A stretch of DNA of 64,000 nucleotides. Source: Oscheius tipulae (lineage: Eukaryota; Nematoda; Chromadorea; Rhabditida; Rhabditidae). Below are positions 10,880 through 22,631 of this stretch, in pieces. Location: NCBI GenBank assembly GCA_037178975.1, contig JASJZH010000005.1, forward strand, positions 682,001-746,000. Direction: 5' to 3'. Position numbers and translations under genes: made by a program. Below the pieces are notes generated by a model. The model saw only the letters and a list, made by a program, of their open reading frames with translations, searched no databases and was not told the DNA's origin. Positions within the stretch are counted from its first letter, which is position 1, and every line of letters starts with the position of its first letter.

Positions 10880-10935
10880 GCAAAAACTGCAATGTCTGAG
10901 TTCGAAACTCTGCAGATGCCTCCATTCCTTTTTTA
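10880..10935 (+). repeat. tRNA-like (SINE-type) sequence
   Basis: Contains CACAGTGGCGCAAAAACTGC followed by GAGTTCGAAACTC, a perfect T-arm/B-box type hairpin. No matching acceptor stem, so a tRNA-derived repeat rather than a working tRNA. Confidence 0.4.
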
Positions 10936-11444
10936 TATTTTTAAAACTTTAGGGTAAACTATAAGCACAAGAAATTGATCTCCAAGGGAATCTCCATCCT
11001 CTCCATGATGGTTCCTTGTGATTGGGAAGACACAAGACATCCAAAGATTTCTGAGGTAGTCTTGCTGTTTTCCAGAGACAACCCTTACTTAGACTAGACT
11101 CTTTAGTCGAAAGATTGTCATATTATCCTCAGCTGATCCTTCGTCTGTCAAGCACAATGTGATCACTGGCCGTAGACCCGGCGGCAGATGAGAGAGGAAT
11201 GTTATTGGAAGCATCTAAAGGCTGTTACAGTTGAAGTCTTGATCATTTTAAGATAAGCGGGAAGACAATAACCGATCGGGAATTGTACACAGGTGTGCTA
11301 ATGATTCATTGACAGCTACAGAAAGTTTGGAACTTGTGGTACAATAGGCTGAAGAGGAATGAGCCTACCGGATGAAGCAAGGTTAAGTACAGAGAGGCAG
11401 TAGTCAAAATTTTATTAGACAGAGCGGGTGAGATTAGATGAGCA
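10936..11444. other. No recognised gene
   Basis: Between the two GTPase copies. A plus-strand frame (SKGISILSMMVPCDWEDTRH, about 10980-11040) may be an exon fragment but has no partner that I can identify. Confidence 0.4.
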
Positions 11445-14081
11445 TCAGGAGACGGGGAGCTCAAAGAGACTATACATCATATAATTCAAATGAGAATTTC
11501 TCAAGTTGATGCTGGTGACCAGGTTGGGCTGCTCATTGCGGACACTGAGCAATTCCAGGCCCTAAAAGTCGTATGTATCGCAGAGACTTCGAAAAAAGAA
11601 CTTGCCTGTACATCTCTGAAGTGCTGACCTTCGTTCGAGAGTTTCTTGAGCTCTTCGAGCATGGAAGTTATCTTAGCAGTGGTCTTCGAAGGGCGCTGAT
11701 TGGGATTAACGACAGCGTCACGAAGATGCTCGACCTAGAGAATTGTTGAACAAGGAAAACATAAAAGATTACGGATTGTTCGTAAATTCGACGATGATCA
11801 ATGAGTCGAATTCGCATGCAATCAGAAGCTCCGTTGGAGATCCACATATCCTAGAAAAAGAGAGTTGGACAGTGACAGTGACAATCTCCCCCATAATCTG
11901 GCCCTCCTTTCTTGTCTTCTCATCCCCTTTATCGCCAGCTTGCAGAAAATACCAACCTCCTCCCCGATAAGGTAGTCCAGATACTCCAAGGACGTCATTG
12001 TAGGGAAGCATCGAGTTTGAATGAATGCGGCGAACTTGGAGCAGTAATCACAAAGTTTTTTGGATAGAGCTTCCAGATCTCGGAGTTTCTTTCTTTCGGT
12101 CAAGACAAACATCTCGGTAGCCTTCTGCTTGTACTCGTTGTTTTCCAAACTCTGCTTGACCTGGATGTTCATCACCTGAAAAGCTCACCATAGCCCATGA
12201 AATGACAATTACAGAAATAGAGAAAGAGAGACAGAGACGTACCTTCTCGCTTGTGTGGACCAATTCATAGTAAATGTGAAGATGTGTCTTCCAAACACAG
12301 TTACATTCGCGACAGCGGTCAGGATGAGAGCCGTAGCCGAAACACACGCAATCCTTGATCAACGGGTTCGGGAAGATGCCTTTATTGATTCCAATGTCAT
12401 TGCATTTACGATGACATTTCTTTTTGTAGACGATCTGTTCGTTCTCCCCCAGACTATTGGAAAACTTTCTCATTTCTGTGCAGCTTGCTGCAGCACAGGC
12501 AAGCATAGGGTGAGGAATTTCCTTCGCGTGGATCGCTCTGCTCGACGTAGAGGTCCAGTTGAGCGAGATCGTCTTTCTCCTTTAGCAAGGCTTCGACCTC
12601 TTGAATTTTCTTCTCAAGCATGACTCGATTTCTTTCAATGTTTCTCCAAAGTTCGGCCAATGAGTTTAGACAGAGTGAAGACGGTTGCACGGACATTGTT
12701 CACGCTCAGAGTAGCCTGAACTTTATGTGGCCGTAGACCTTTGATGCTGTGCAGGAGACGGAATGTCTCGTCGACAAAGATCTCCCAACTCTGAGCGAAA
12801 TCCGCTTTTTCTGAGCCGGAGAATTGAATGCCTCTACCCCAGCAACAGAGGAAACGGAAACTCTCGCTGTCGAAGCAGAATGTGTTGTTCCTGAAAAAGG
12901 AAACCTATCTCTATCTCTGTCACTGTTCTCTCTGATGCACTCACTGGTCCAAAGGAATCCTAAATCCCCTTTTGGCTTCTAATTCCTGCATTAACTTCTC
13001 GATTGCTGGCATCGTCTCTCCGGGTTCGTAGAGAGTACTTTGGAAATTTGTAAAACAGAACATGATGTTCTTTCTGGCCGAAACATGAAGGTGTGCCAGA
13101 AGTTCCAGGATGCAGAATCGGAACACGACATAGCATCCGGCATTGTTCGGCTTGAGGAGGATAAGAATCGCATGGATTTCCCTTAAAGAGAATATTTTCC
13201 GTCCATTGCGAAACGCTTATGAGTAGTCAGCAATGAATCTCAGAATGTTATCTAAGTTCACCTTGTCCTGCTCAATCCCTCGTTTATCTCCAATGCCAGG
13301 AGTATCGATGATGCGGATTACCTTCTGGTCTTCCTCAGGGCCTCATTTGAAATCGTAAGCTCGGGGAAGCTGGAAGGTAAAGGTAAAGTTTTTATCCGAA
13401 TCAACGGCAGAGATCCTAGGAGAGCTCTCAAACTCCTGCGGGGTCTTGCGACATCGACCGTTACGGAGGCACCCCGAGGATAGAAGCCTTGGCTGAGCCG
13501 CGGCGGGGATTGAAGTTGAGGTCCTTTTATTAGCGCTGGCGCCACCTGCCACTGCACTATAGTCTATTTCCAACGAAGAGCGGTATGTTAAAGGACTAAC
13601 TGCTTCCGCGCCACTTCATTCAAATGAAAATAGCGCGAAGAGCAAAAGATATTTTGCCTTTTAACAAGTTTAGCCTATTTGCCGGAGTTTTATTTCTTGT
13701 TTTGACGTTATTTTCGATATCTACTACCGAGAAGATCAACTTGACAACAAATTTGAGAAAGAAATTGGGATAAAAACGACAACAAAAGCAAGAATAAAAA
13801 CTGGAAGAAATCTTTGATATTGAAACAACAGGTAGCTGAATGCATATTCCGTTTTATATAGGTGTCTCAACTCACATCCCTATCCATATGATTAAATTTG
13901 GTTGGAACTAGAACTTCGACTCCATTGCCTCTGGCCTGGTCCATTGTGCCGTACTTGAAGTAGTTGACGCTGGCATTTATCCATGTCGACTTTCCGACCC
14001 CGGTTTCTCCCAGAACGAGAATGTTCATCCCCTTGGAGAATGTCTCCTCTAGAGACCCTTTGCTCTTTCTCTGACCCTCAC
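11445..14081 (-). pseudogene. P-loop GTPase with C-terminal Cys/His region, probably decayed
   Basis: Exons, 5' to 3': 13876-14081 with G1 LVLGETGVGKST; about 13221-13573 with G3 RIIDTPGIGDKRG and VNLDNILRFIADYS; 12944-13181 with HAILILLKPNN and MFCFTN; 12243-12890; 11957-12175; 11606-11734 (GC donor); 11445-11561 ending in TGA. The later part has a Cys/His-rich segment (CHRKCND..., CRECNCVWKTHLH) and coiled coil. The pattern fits a large, poorly characterised eukaryotic dynamin-like GTPase family. Lesions: in-frame TGA just before GPEEDQK (about 13341); an ATAAGC 5' splice site where GTAAGC is expected (13220); two +1 frameshifts (about 12670 and 12545). AATAAA at 11411-11416. Lesions could be assembly errors, but neighbouring conserved genes show none. 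Confidence 0.75.
13480..13575 (-). repeat. tRNA-like insertion within GTPase exon 2
   Basis: On the minus strand AGTGCAGTGGCAGGTGG followed by GGACCTCAACTTCAATCCCC resembles A-box and B-box spacing, and it coincides with the stretch of exon 2 that does not match the family. A tRNA-derived SINE-like insertion may have disrupted the exon. Confidence 0.35.
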
Positions 14082-14738
14082 CTATGACGAAACATGACTA
14101 TGTAGCCCCTATATATGTTGCCTATTGCTGTAATTTTTCCATCTCTCTCGCCCCTTTCCTCGGCAGGGAAGCTGTAAATCATAATTTTTGACAGTAGCGG
14201 AATAAGCATTCACTTTTGAATGAACAGTGCACTGATGGCTCTTCTTGGCGTTGTGAATCGTAAGCAAGAGAACTGATTGAGAGTGTTGCAAAGTCCTTGA
14301 TTTCAATTACCTTTCCCAGTTCTCATAACAGCTTTTCGATTACAAAATCGTTTTAAGTGAAGCGTCCTGTGCAATGTTATGTTTTTTAATTTCTCACTAT
14401 AGTCAATCAGGAGACATCGGTGTGAAAAATCGGTATTTACCAGTTTTTTCGCTTTAAAATGTTGAAAGGCCTTGACAGTACGTGGTTGGTTTACAAGCGA
14501 GATGATAAGACACTGTTAGTTGTATTCTTACTTTGCTGTTATTTTTGGCTATTGCCAGTTTGACTATCCACTGCGTCCAGCACCAGCCGCTTTACAGCAC
14601 AATGCTGACAAACGAAGCCGCTTTTCAAGATACCACTCTTACTATTGATCACCGACAAAACTTTTGTGAAGCTCTCAAATCTTTTTCATGAAAACACTTT
14701 TCTTTTCAGCATTACAGCTATCTTTAAAATTTGTGGAG
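14082..14738. other. Divergent intergenic region
   Basis: Between the minus-strand GTPase and plus-strand kinase. The 5' exon of the GTPase gene should lie here, but I could not identify it. No other coding pattern. Confidence 0.4.
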
Positions 14739-15893
14739 ATGGCAGTACCAGGTTGGTGTTTTTATTTTTTTTTCCAATTCTTCGATTTAGGCTTAAGGGA
14801 AATTACTTGTACAGATTGGCTCAAAATAGAAGACTTACCTAATAGTGGTCAAGCCGAAGCTGTTTTGGGCTTATCTGGAAAGTTAGGGTAAGAAGATTTT
14901 GAGCCTGTACAAGCAGCTTTTCAGATATATAGCTATTAAAATTAATTACAACGACAAAGATCCGAAAAATGAAATACAATTTCTCAGTGAAGTATGCTCT
15001 TTATTTTCTTAGCAGAGCCCTGATTTTCTAAGCACGGCCATGATTTCATTGTGCGAGTTCTGGGCCAGCATGGTAGATACCGACATGACGGATCCTTTAA
15101 AAGAGACGGGCTGGTTATGGAATTTATGCCTGGCAGAAGTGTCCAACAAGGTATTTTTCTATATTTTATAGCAGTGATAATTCTTTAGCCATTTACAAGG
15201 ATGGCGTTTCGCCTTGTTCAAGAAAGCCTTACTTGTGGATAAAACAAGCCGCCGAAGCACTTATTTTTCTACATAGCCGACGAATCTGTCATGGCGACAT
15301 TAAACCATCAAAGTCCGAAACTCGAGGTTTTTTAAATCTATTTATCTTTTAGTATGCTGCTGTCGACCGACTGGAGCATTCTAAAGCTAGGGGATTTTGG
15401 TTCCGCTCTACTACTTCCAGACAAAATCGACAAAAACTTTGAACTTGGGTGAAATGTCCTATAAAATGTCCTTTGACATTATTTTCAGTCCGAGAACACT
15501 AGAGTACGTAGCACCTGACCTGCAAGAAGATTTATCTGAGAATCCTGATGATATTCTGTCAGGAGACAACTACGCCCTGGGAATCACTTTATGGGAGATA
15601 TTTCATAAAGGGCAACAATGTCACTTGTGAAACCACTTCTAATACTTTTAAAACTCCATTTAACAATGATTTGGATCAGGCAAAGAACATTTTTATAGAA
15701 GAACGTCCGGCTATTGACACAAGTCATATGACCGACCAAGTGATACGCGAACTTTGCACATCGTTAGTTTTTCAGATTGCGTTTTGCTAGAAATCTTTCT
15801 AGGCTATGGCATCAGAAACCCGGCAGCCGCTGCAATCTTGCTGAGGTTGTCAGGATCTGTGACCAGGAACTAACTCAGCTGGGAAACATTTAA
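14739..15893 (+). CDS. Divergent protein kinase (HGD catalytic loop), one frameshift
   Basis: Small exons (14739-14751, 14791-14887, 14925-14991, 15033-15150, 15189-15312, 15353-15448, 15489-15762, 15803-15893) assemble a kinase domain: AIKI (ATP Lys), LVMEFMPG hinge, HGDIKPSN catalytic loop (HRD Arg replaced by Gly), LKLGDFGSA, APDL in place of APE, DNYALGITLWEIFHKG, and a C-lobe end WHQKPGSR. Total length is that of a bare kinase domain. Between HKG and PFNNDLDQ (about 15610) the frame must shift by one base in a GGG run; no intron fits. Substrate group unknown. Either a recent pseudogene or an indel in the assembly; the rest of the domain is intact. Confidence 0.7.
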
Positions 15894-16126
15894 ACATCGT
15901 AGATAAAACTTTTTTTTGAAAGACGCATCTTCCTTTTCCTATGTTTTAACCAATCGTTTAACACGATGAATGCTTCAACTGCATTAGTATGTCGTTCTGA
16001 TGGTTTAGATGATCAAATCCAAAGATCAAACCATATTGAAAAGGTTGGATAACCTCAGCCTTTATGATGAAGATGAAACACCGAAAACAGTTGAACTTAC
16101 TGGTTTGTAACCACTTTAAATTTACA

Positions 16127-17389
16127 TCAGAACTTAAGATGGGACTTGGATCTACAACCTTCAACTGATAAGATCAACTTCGACTTCACACCTCTTTTTC
16201 GGTGATCTATCTTCGGAAAGGTGAGACTAATCCTAACAATGATTTCGTAATAGGGTCTATGTGAAACAGCGGACTTCAAGCGATGAAAAGAAAGAAGAAG
16301 AGCTGAAAAAGTTGCTTCATGTGAGAAGTGCCTCTGTTGAAGCATTTTTTATAGTTTAGCTCCCTCCGCATTCCCATATCATCAAACTAATTGACGCTAT
16401 CTACTTCCCGAATCCCATTGGCAGCTTGCGTTTTGCTTTCGTTATGAAATTTGCAAGAGATGGAGATTTATCCCAAGGTATAAGGTTGCAGCTTCCGGCC
16501 AACGTATTTCAGTTCTTCGACCTGGAGAACTTGAATACTCTAATGAACAGGGAAATCTTTGAATCTATCAAATATCTGATGGGCTTGTGTTTTTGCACAA
16601 ACATAAGATAGTACACGGAAATCTAAAGCCGAAGAAGTGATCGCTTCTTATGATTTTTGATCCTTTTTTTCAGCATATTATTTTTTGGAGAAAACAAACG
16701 ACACTTAAAACTGACAGACTTTGGAGAGCTGAAACGCCTGAAAAGCTCGGCTATTCCACTTTGGTAAGTAGGACTTTTATATGGTAAACTACGCTTTCAG
16801 GAACGAGGCATACTGCTACATGTCTCCGGAAGTACTACGTTATACCGAAGCAGCTACCCAAGGAAACCTTGACAATCCGTTTCCAGCCGACATGTATTCG
16901 TTAGCTATAATCTGGTGGGAGGTACTTCATAAAAAGTAACGCAGAACGAGTTTCCAACTTTTAGTTATAGACCTCCCTTCAAATTCCGATCAGTGCTAAA
17001 GTTTTACACGACACTTACTGAAGGGCTGCGTCCTGAATTTGAAAATACTAATGACAAGATACAAGACATTATCAAAAGGTTGAACTTTAACATAAAGAAA
17101 ATACTTGTTTAGATGCTGGGATATTTCTCCTGAAGAACGGAAATCGGCTAGCCTAATTTGTGAATTTGCTAAACAACTGATAGAAAGCGGTACTCGTAAA
17201 GAGAATGAAGGAGTTACCGAAAAATACGTTGGTTTAGCGCCGACCACTTCTACTGAAGGGTTGGTTGCAAGAATTATCATTTTCCGTCTTAGGTACCTCC
17301 TAAAATTTGTTTTGGATCTGGCTTCGTATCGTGAAAATGTTGATTCTTTAGTGTATAAGGGATCTGACTTTCCCCAGTACTCTTCCTAA
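16127..17389 (+). pseudogene. Kinase-like protein with HGN loop (pseudokinase), frameshifted
   Basis: Exon pieces encode VYVKQR (ATP Lys), KKLLHLPPHSHIIKLIDAIY (helix C and beta 4), FAFVMKFARDGDLSQ, then HKHKIVHGNLKPKN (catalytic Asp replaced by Asn), LKLTDFGELKRL, YMSPEVLR, DMYSLAIIWWEVLHK and RCWDISPEERKSA. DFG is kept but HRD is HGN, so phosphotransfer would be impaired. A one-base shift between ESIKYL and DGLVFLHK (about 16577) breaks the frame. Adjacent to and similar in style to the kinase at 14739-15893 (tandem duplicates). Confidence 0.65.
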
Positions 17390-18387
17390 CCGAGCAAAAA
17401 GTGAACAATAAGGTGTGTTAAACAAGAGAAAGCAAAGTCTGAACGCGACAAAAAGCGAACAATACTTCGTACAACAAGTCTGTCTTTCCTCTGAGACTAT
17501 ATTTTCACTAAAAAAATAACGTAACGCACCCTATGAGATCAAGCGACGGTTATAACTTCATTCCTCTGAGTTTCTTTCTCCTCCTACCAATCTGTTTTCT
17601 TTACAAGGCCCATGTCAGAACTCAAACCCGAAAAGAGAGCCGGGCTCTGTGTCTCTGTCCGTCTATGCCGCTCTGTCTCACTGTTTCTCTGTCTCTCTGT
17701 TTCGCTGTCCCCTATCTCTCTGTCCCTATGTCTCTGCGTCTCTTTGTACGTGTCTGTTTCTCTGTGTCCCTGGCTTTACCTCCCACTGCAAGCTTCTAAA
17801 ACCATAAAAACACGCGTATCGCGTGAAAAAAGTATTTTTAGGATGCGAGACCTATTCCAGCGGACTTCTCGTAAAATATTACCCCCTGAACCAAATTTTT
17901 AAATCAATTGATCAGAAATTGAAAAAGTTAGGAAAAGGTCCGTTTCCCAAATGTCGGTACGCGGTTTTCTGCCCTTTTTTTCACGTCTTGTGATGGTTTT
18001 GTCTGAATTTTAGCACAGCTCGAGCTATCTTAGAACTTTCCGATTTCCGATTTGCGACCCGGATCATATACCTGACCCCCCCTCCCGTTTCACGGAATTT
18101 TTCGCGGTTTTTAAAACTCACCAAAGTTGCTACTTTGAGTGTAACTTCTGTAGTAACCGGCACTTGTTTGAAACTTTTTGAGCGTAAGAAGGATCTTGAC
18201 AATATGAATCTGTAGTATCAGGTCGTAAAGTTTTTTCTTGCACTCGTACCGACGCCTTTTTGGCGAAAGCGAAAATTATAACCAAAAAGTTAGTGTGTTG
18301 CTGAGTGTCACCATTCAAACCAAAGGTGTTCGATTCTCCCCAACGATAAATCTTAATAAGACAGAGAGACAGAGTCTGGTATTCCAG
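17390..18387. other. No gene recognised
   Basis: About 1 kb. 17640-17790 is CTCTGT-rich low-complexity sequence like that filling introns. 18170-18260 carries no usable frame. The 5' exon of the ankyrin gene may be here but was not identified. Confidence 0.5.
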
Positions 18388-20975
18388 AGTTAGTCTAATC
18401 AGCCATGTCAAAACATTGGCTCCTATTCTACACGAAGAAGTGATGAAGTCGGACATTGCCATGGTATGTATCAGATTTTTGAAAAAACGTTGCCTGAAAA
18501 GCGTTGGTATATTGGCCTGAAGATCATTCAACTGTGTGGCCTGATAGCTGCCCCTTTTCAGGGATGCATCAACTTCCGTGATCTCCTTCCTGTCCCTCGA
18601 CGAGCAGTTGTCGATCTCTTGATTAAACAGAAGGAATGGTCTGTGCTGAAGGAATTCATCAGCGCTGAATCTCAAGAGGTGCAACAGGCCTTTGAAGTTT
18701 TTATGAAAAGCGTGGACAAGGTGGGTCTGCTCAGAAAATAGATACCTGAAAATGTTTTAAGAGCGGTGACCAGGCTTCGATTCGATCTCAACAGCTACCG
18801 TCTCACCAAACGTCAGCGGTAGAGTTACCGCAGTTGGAGGTAGTCAATGAGACAGACGACACTAAGAGAGAGAACACAAATGATGAGAACAAGTTCACTA
18901 TTTCCCACATTGCTGATCTTCACATTGCCGTTCGTCAGGGAGATGAGAAACTGGCTCAATCGCTGATTGATAAAGGTGTCGATGTAAATGGCATAGAGGC
19001 CGAGGATAACTTTACTTCTCTGCATGTTGCTACCCAAAATGGTCGTATTAACATGATCAAGCTTCTCCTTCAGTATGGAGCTACCGTCAACAGTTGCGAC
19101 AATAATCTCGTCACCTCACTTCACCTTGCCGCTCAGAATGGTCATGTTGACATAGTCAAGCTTCTACTCCAACATGGAGCTACTATCGACAGTGGAGATA
19201 AAAATCTTTCCACTCCACTGCACCTCGCTGCAGTTCACGGACATCATCTGGTTGTGGAAATGCTCATCACAGAAGGAGCTTTGGTCTCTTCAAAGAATAG
19301 ATATGGAATGACTCCTTTACATTTTGCTGCAGAAATTGCTATCCAAGATGTTGACATGGTGAAGTTTCTCCTTCAACATGGAGCTGTCGTCGACAGTTAT
19401 GACAATGATCTCTACATCCCACTTCACCTTGCTGCTCAAAAAGGGCACGATCGAGTAGTGGACGTGCTTCTTGGGGCCGGAGCTTCGGTCTCTTCTAAGA
19501 ATATACATGGATGGACACCTTTACATTTTGCTGTAGGAAATAATCACATTGAATGTGCCACGACCCTGCTCAAGCATCGCGCGCCGACCGATGCCGCTAC
19601 CCTTGAGCACCGTACTCCTCTTCATCTTGCTGCCCAAAATGGTCATGTTGCCATGGTAAAGCTTCTTCTCCAACATGGAGCTACTATCGACAGTTGTGAC
19701 AATGAGCTCTACACCCCCCTTCAACGTGCTGCTGAAAACGGGCACGATGAAGTAGTAGACGTGCTTCTTTGTGCCGGAGCTTCAGTCTCTTCAAAGGATA
19801 AAAATAAGTGTACTCCTTTACACTGTGCTGCATTAAATAATCGCATTGAATGTGCCAGAACCCTGCTCAAGCATCGCGCGCCGATCGATGCAGCTACTGT
19901 GATGGGCAGTACTCCGCTTCACCTTGCTGTCCAAAAAGGTCATGTTGACATGGTCAAACTTCTCCTTCAGCATGGAGCTATCGTCGACAGTGAAGATAAA
20001 AATCGCGCCACTCCACTGCACATGGCTGCTCGTCAGGGAGATAATTTGATGGTGGAAATGCTCATCACGGCAGGAGCTTCGGTCTCTTCAGAGGATAAAA
20101 ATGGGGAGACTCCTCTTCACTTTGCTGCCCAAAGAGGTCATGTTGGCATGGTCAAGCTTCTCCTCCAACATAAAGCTACTATTCACAGTTGTGACAATGA
20201 CCTCAACACACCCCTTCAACGTGCTGCTGAAAAGGGGCACGATGAAGTAGTGGACGTGCTTCTTTGTGCCGGAGCTTCGGTCTCTTTAAAGAATATTCAT
20301 GGATGGTCTCCTTTACATTTTGCTGCATTAAATAATCGCATTGAATGTGCCAGGACCCTGCTCAAGCATCGCGCGCCGATCGATGCAGCTACTGTGATGG
20401 GCAGTACTCCTCTTCACCTTGCTGCCCAAATAGGTCATGTTGCCATGGTGAAGCTTCTACTCAACGAGTATGCGGATCTTAGCGCTTGTGATTGCGACGG
20501 AGAAACTCCTCTTCATTACGCTTGCAGAAAAGACATGATCGAAGTAGTCAAATTGCTGCTTCAATGCAAGACTACGATCGAAGCCACTGACAAACTTGGA
20601 AGGTCTCCTCTTCATATCGCTTGCTCCAAAGGTGCTATCAATTGCGTCACCTATCTCCTTGAACGTGAAGCTAATCCGAACACGAAAAGCAATGATGGTT
20701 CAACTGCACTATACATCGCTACAGATGTTAATCACGCCGATATAGTCAAAATCCTCATCCAATGTGGAGCCACTGTAGACCCTCGTTGTATCGATGGGCA
20801 GTCAGCACTGCACATTGCCAGTTTTAAAGGATACGCTGAAATTGTAACTCTTCTCCTACAAGCTGGCGCCAATCCTAATAGTGCGAACGAGTTCAATGAG
20901 ACTCCTCTACAGCTTGCTCGGGCAGAAGGTCACGACGAAGTAGCAGCCATTCTAGTGAAATATGGAGCCCTTTAG
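18388..20975 (+). CDS. Long ankyrin-repeat protein, 5' end incomplete
   Basis: Exons 18388-18463, 18562-18720 and 18762-20975 join in frame. Two short N-terminal exons (SHVKTLAPILHEEV..., NFRDLLPVPRRAVVDLLIKQ) of unknown fold lead through a linker into about 18-20 ankyrin repeats of 33 aa (TPLHLAAQNGHVDMVKLLLQ type) running to TAG at 20975, with no other domain. Such repeats bind proteins; location and partner are not shown. The repeat array contains a 495-bp (five-repeat) internal duplication, near-identical at DNA level (about 19830 and 20325). A decayed copy of the N-terminal exons lies at 9303-9830. No start codon assigned. Confidence 0.85.
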
Positions 20976-21026
20976 ACGAACAAGTATTCATCAACAGTTT
21001 AATTGAGCTTGAATTAAGCATTATTG

Positions 21027-21148
21027 TATATGTTGCAGTTCATATTGAACGGCCGTTTATATTGAACGGAACTAGTTCATATTGAACGTTCAATATGAAC
21101 TAGTTCCGTTCAATATAAACGGCCGTTCAATATGAACTGCAACATATA
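21027..21148. repeat. Perfect 122-bp palindrome
   Basis: Two 61-nt arms meet with no spacer between 21087 and 21088; every base of the left arm (starting TATATGTTGCAGTTCATATT) is complemented in the right arm. Each arm holds tandem GTTCAATATGAAC-like subunits. A degenerate single arm recurs at 22632-22695. Confidence 0.97.
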
Positions 21149-21173
21149 TACTTCTTCCTTAAAACAGTTTTAG

Positions 21174-21990
21174 TATGTTACTTGATGAATACCACCAACT
21201 TTTGAAGATCAGCGATCTCGGAAGCGTAAAAATGGGAACGATAATATCAGATGTTCTTCACTGTGAAAATACCACGGACCACGGAACCCTTGGGTATCTC
21301 GCTCCTAAATGCTTTTACGAATATATGGATACCTTCACTCCAAAACTCGACGTTTTCGGTCTTGGTCGCTTAATATGGAAAATGATTTTCCGCCATAATC
21401 CAAAAAAACCGATGAAACACTGGAAATGAAAGTGATAGTATCTCCTACAATATGGGCTTATGTTCGAAGGTAGCTACTATTTTTTCTGAAAATAAGTTGT
21501 TTATAGGATGATGGCACACGACCAGGACTCGCGTCCAATGATAGCAGAAGTATACAAGTTTTTTAAAGGACAAGAGCAACCTCCGGATGACATCACCACC
21601 CAGCCAGCTAGTAAGGTCGTTTTCAACGCTCCCTTCTACGACAAGCATTCCAACAACATCGAAATCACTAACATTTCTAATCGTCGTATCGGATGGGCCA
21701 TCAAGCCATCGAACATGAAGCGTTTGGCCGCGAACTCTGCATTTGGGTGTCTCGAACTAAAGGAAACTATTGTGATTGCGGTCAGCTGCAGAGCTTTTGC
21801 CTATAGACAGAAAGAAATCACCACCGACTTTATGTCGATCGAATATACACACATTCGCTGGCGATGGTGCTGGCAAGCAATTTAGACCTGAATGGTTTCA
21901 AGACGCTTCCGAGATCGCTGATCTTCATTGTGTCTCCCTGAAGTACATCTCTTTGCATGTTAACTTCCACTTGTTCACCGCATACTCGCA
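21174..21990 (+). pseudogene. Kinase C-lobe plus Major Sperm Protein domain, truncated and frameshifted
   Basis: Exon 21174-about 21420 starts inside a kinase catalytic loop (NMLL..LLKISDLGS, DFG as SDLG) and continues GTLGYLAPKCF and DVFGLGRLIWKM. A second exon (from 21508) gives DQDSRPMIAEVYKFFKG, then an MSP domain: PASKVVFNAPFYDKHSNNIE, NRRIGWAIKPSNMKRL, VIAVSCRAFAY, SIEYT, then after a one-base shift (about 21850) GKQFRPEWFQ. The kinase N-lobe is missing, replaced upstream by the palindrome. MSP domains of this type are nematode sperm cytoskeletal or signalling proteins; a kinase-MSP fusion is unusual if it was ever one gene. Confidence 0.75.
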
Positions 21991-21997
21991 CATAGAT

Positions 21998-22290
21998 CTA
22001 AATGGTGTTGTAGATGAGCTGGAGGACGCGGATCATCTTCGCCGGCACACCTTGTCGATTGAGGGCATTCCAAAGGGCTCGTTCAATTGAGTCGAAAACA
22101 TTGGAGTAGTCGATGAAAGTGATGTAGAGCGGAAAGTTGGCTCTTTCTATCAGCTCATTCATAACTTGGACGTGGTCCGTAGTAGCGAAGAACTTCCTAA
22201 ATCCGGCCTGCTCAGGTGGTTGGTTTCCATTCATCTGGTGTTTGGCCGAAAACGTTTGGTCGGGAGAGAGCGAACTGCAAATTGTTAAAA
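21998..22290 (-). mobile_element. Non-LTR retrotransposon reverse transcriptase fragment
   Basis: Minus-strand frame with QPPEQAGFRKFFATTDHVQV then PLYITFIDYSNVFDSIERAL and LNRQGVPAKMIRVLQLIY, the conserved RT block of RTE/CR1-type LINEs (FIDY.KAFDS). The FADD catalytic box and the endonuclease are absent, so it is a dead fragment, lying between the palindrome and its degenerate half copy. Confidence 0.85.
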
Positions 22291-22631
22291 ATTTTGATAT
22301 AAGTCTACATGTGCTGATACAGAGAGAGAAAGAGAAAGAGAGAGAAAGAAACAGAAGGACAGAAGATCCGATCGATCTCCAGTGCCCAAAGAAATCATAC
22401 CTCCTTCCATAATTTCGTTTCACTTCTGCCTCTGGGAATCTTTCTCCAAATTCCCACTTCTTTACGACTTTGACGATTTCGCATTTCACCTACAATTGCA
22501 GAATTATCGGTAACAATTCTTGAATCAATGAATAAAACAGAAGAACATTAGTGTAAATGCCATAAAAAAAATTAATAGAACAGCGCCGTTGTATTTAAGA
22601 AAAACACAAATTATTTTCTATTATATTGGTC

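Noticed and set aside
22137-22412. Plus-strand 91-aa frame
   Set aside because: Antisense of the LINE reverse transcriptase block.
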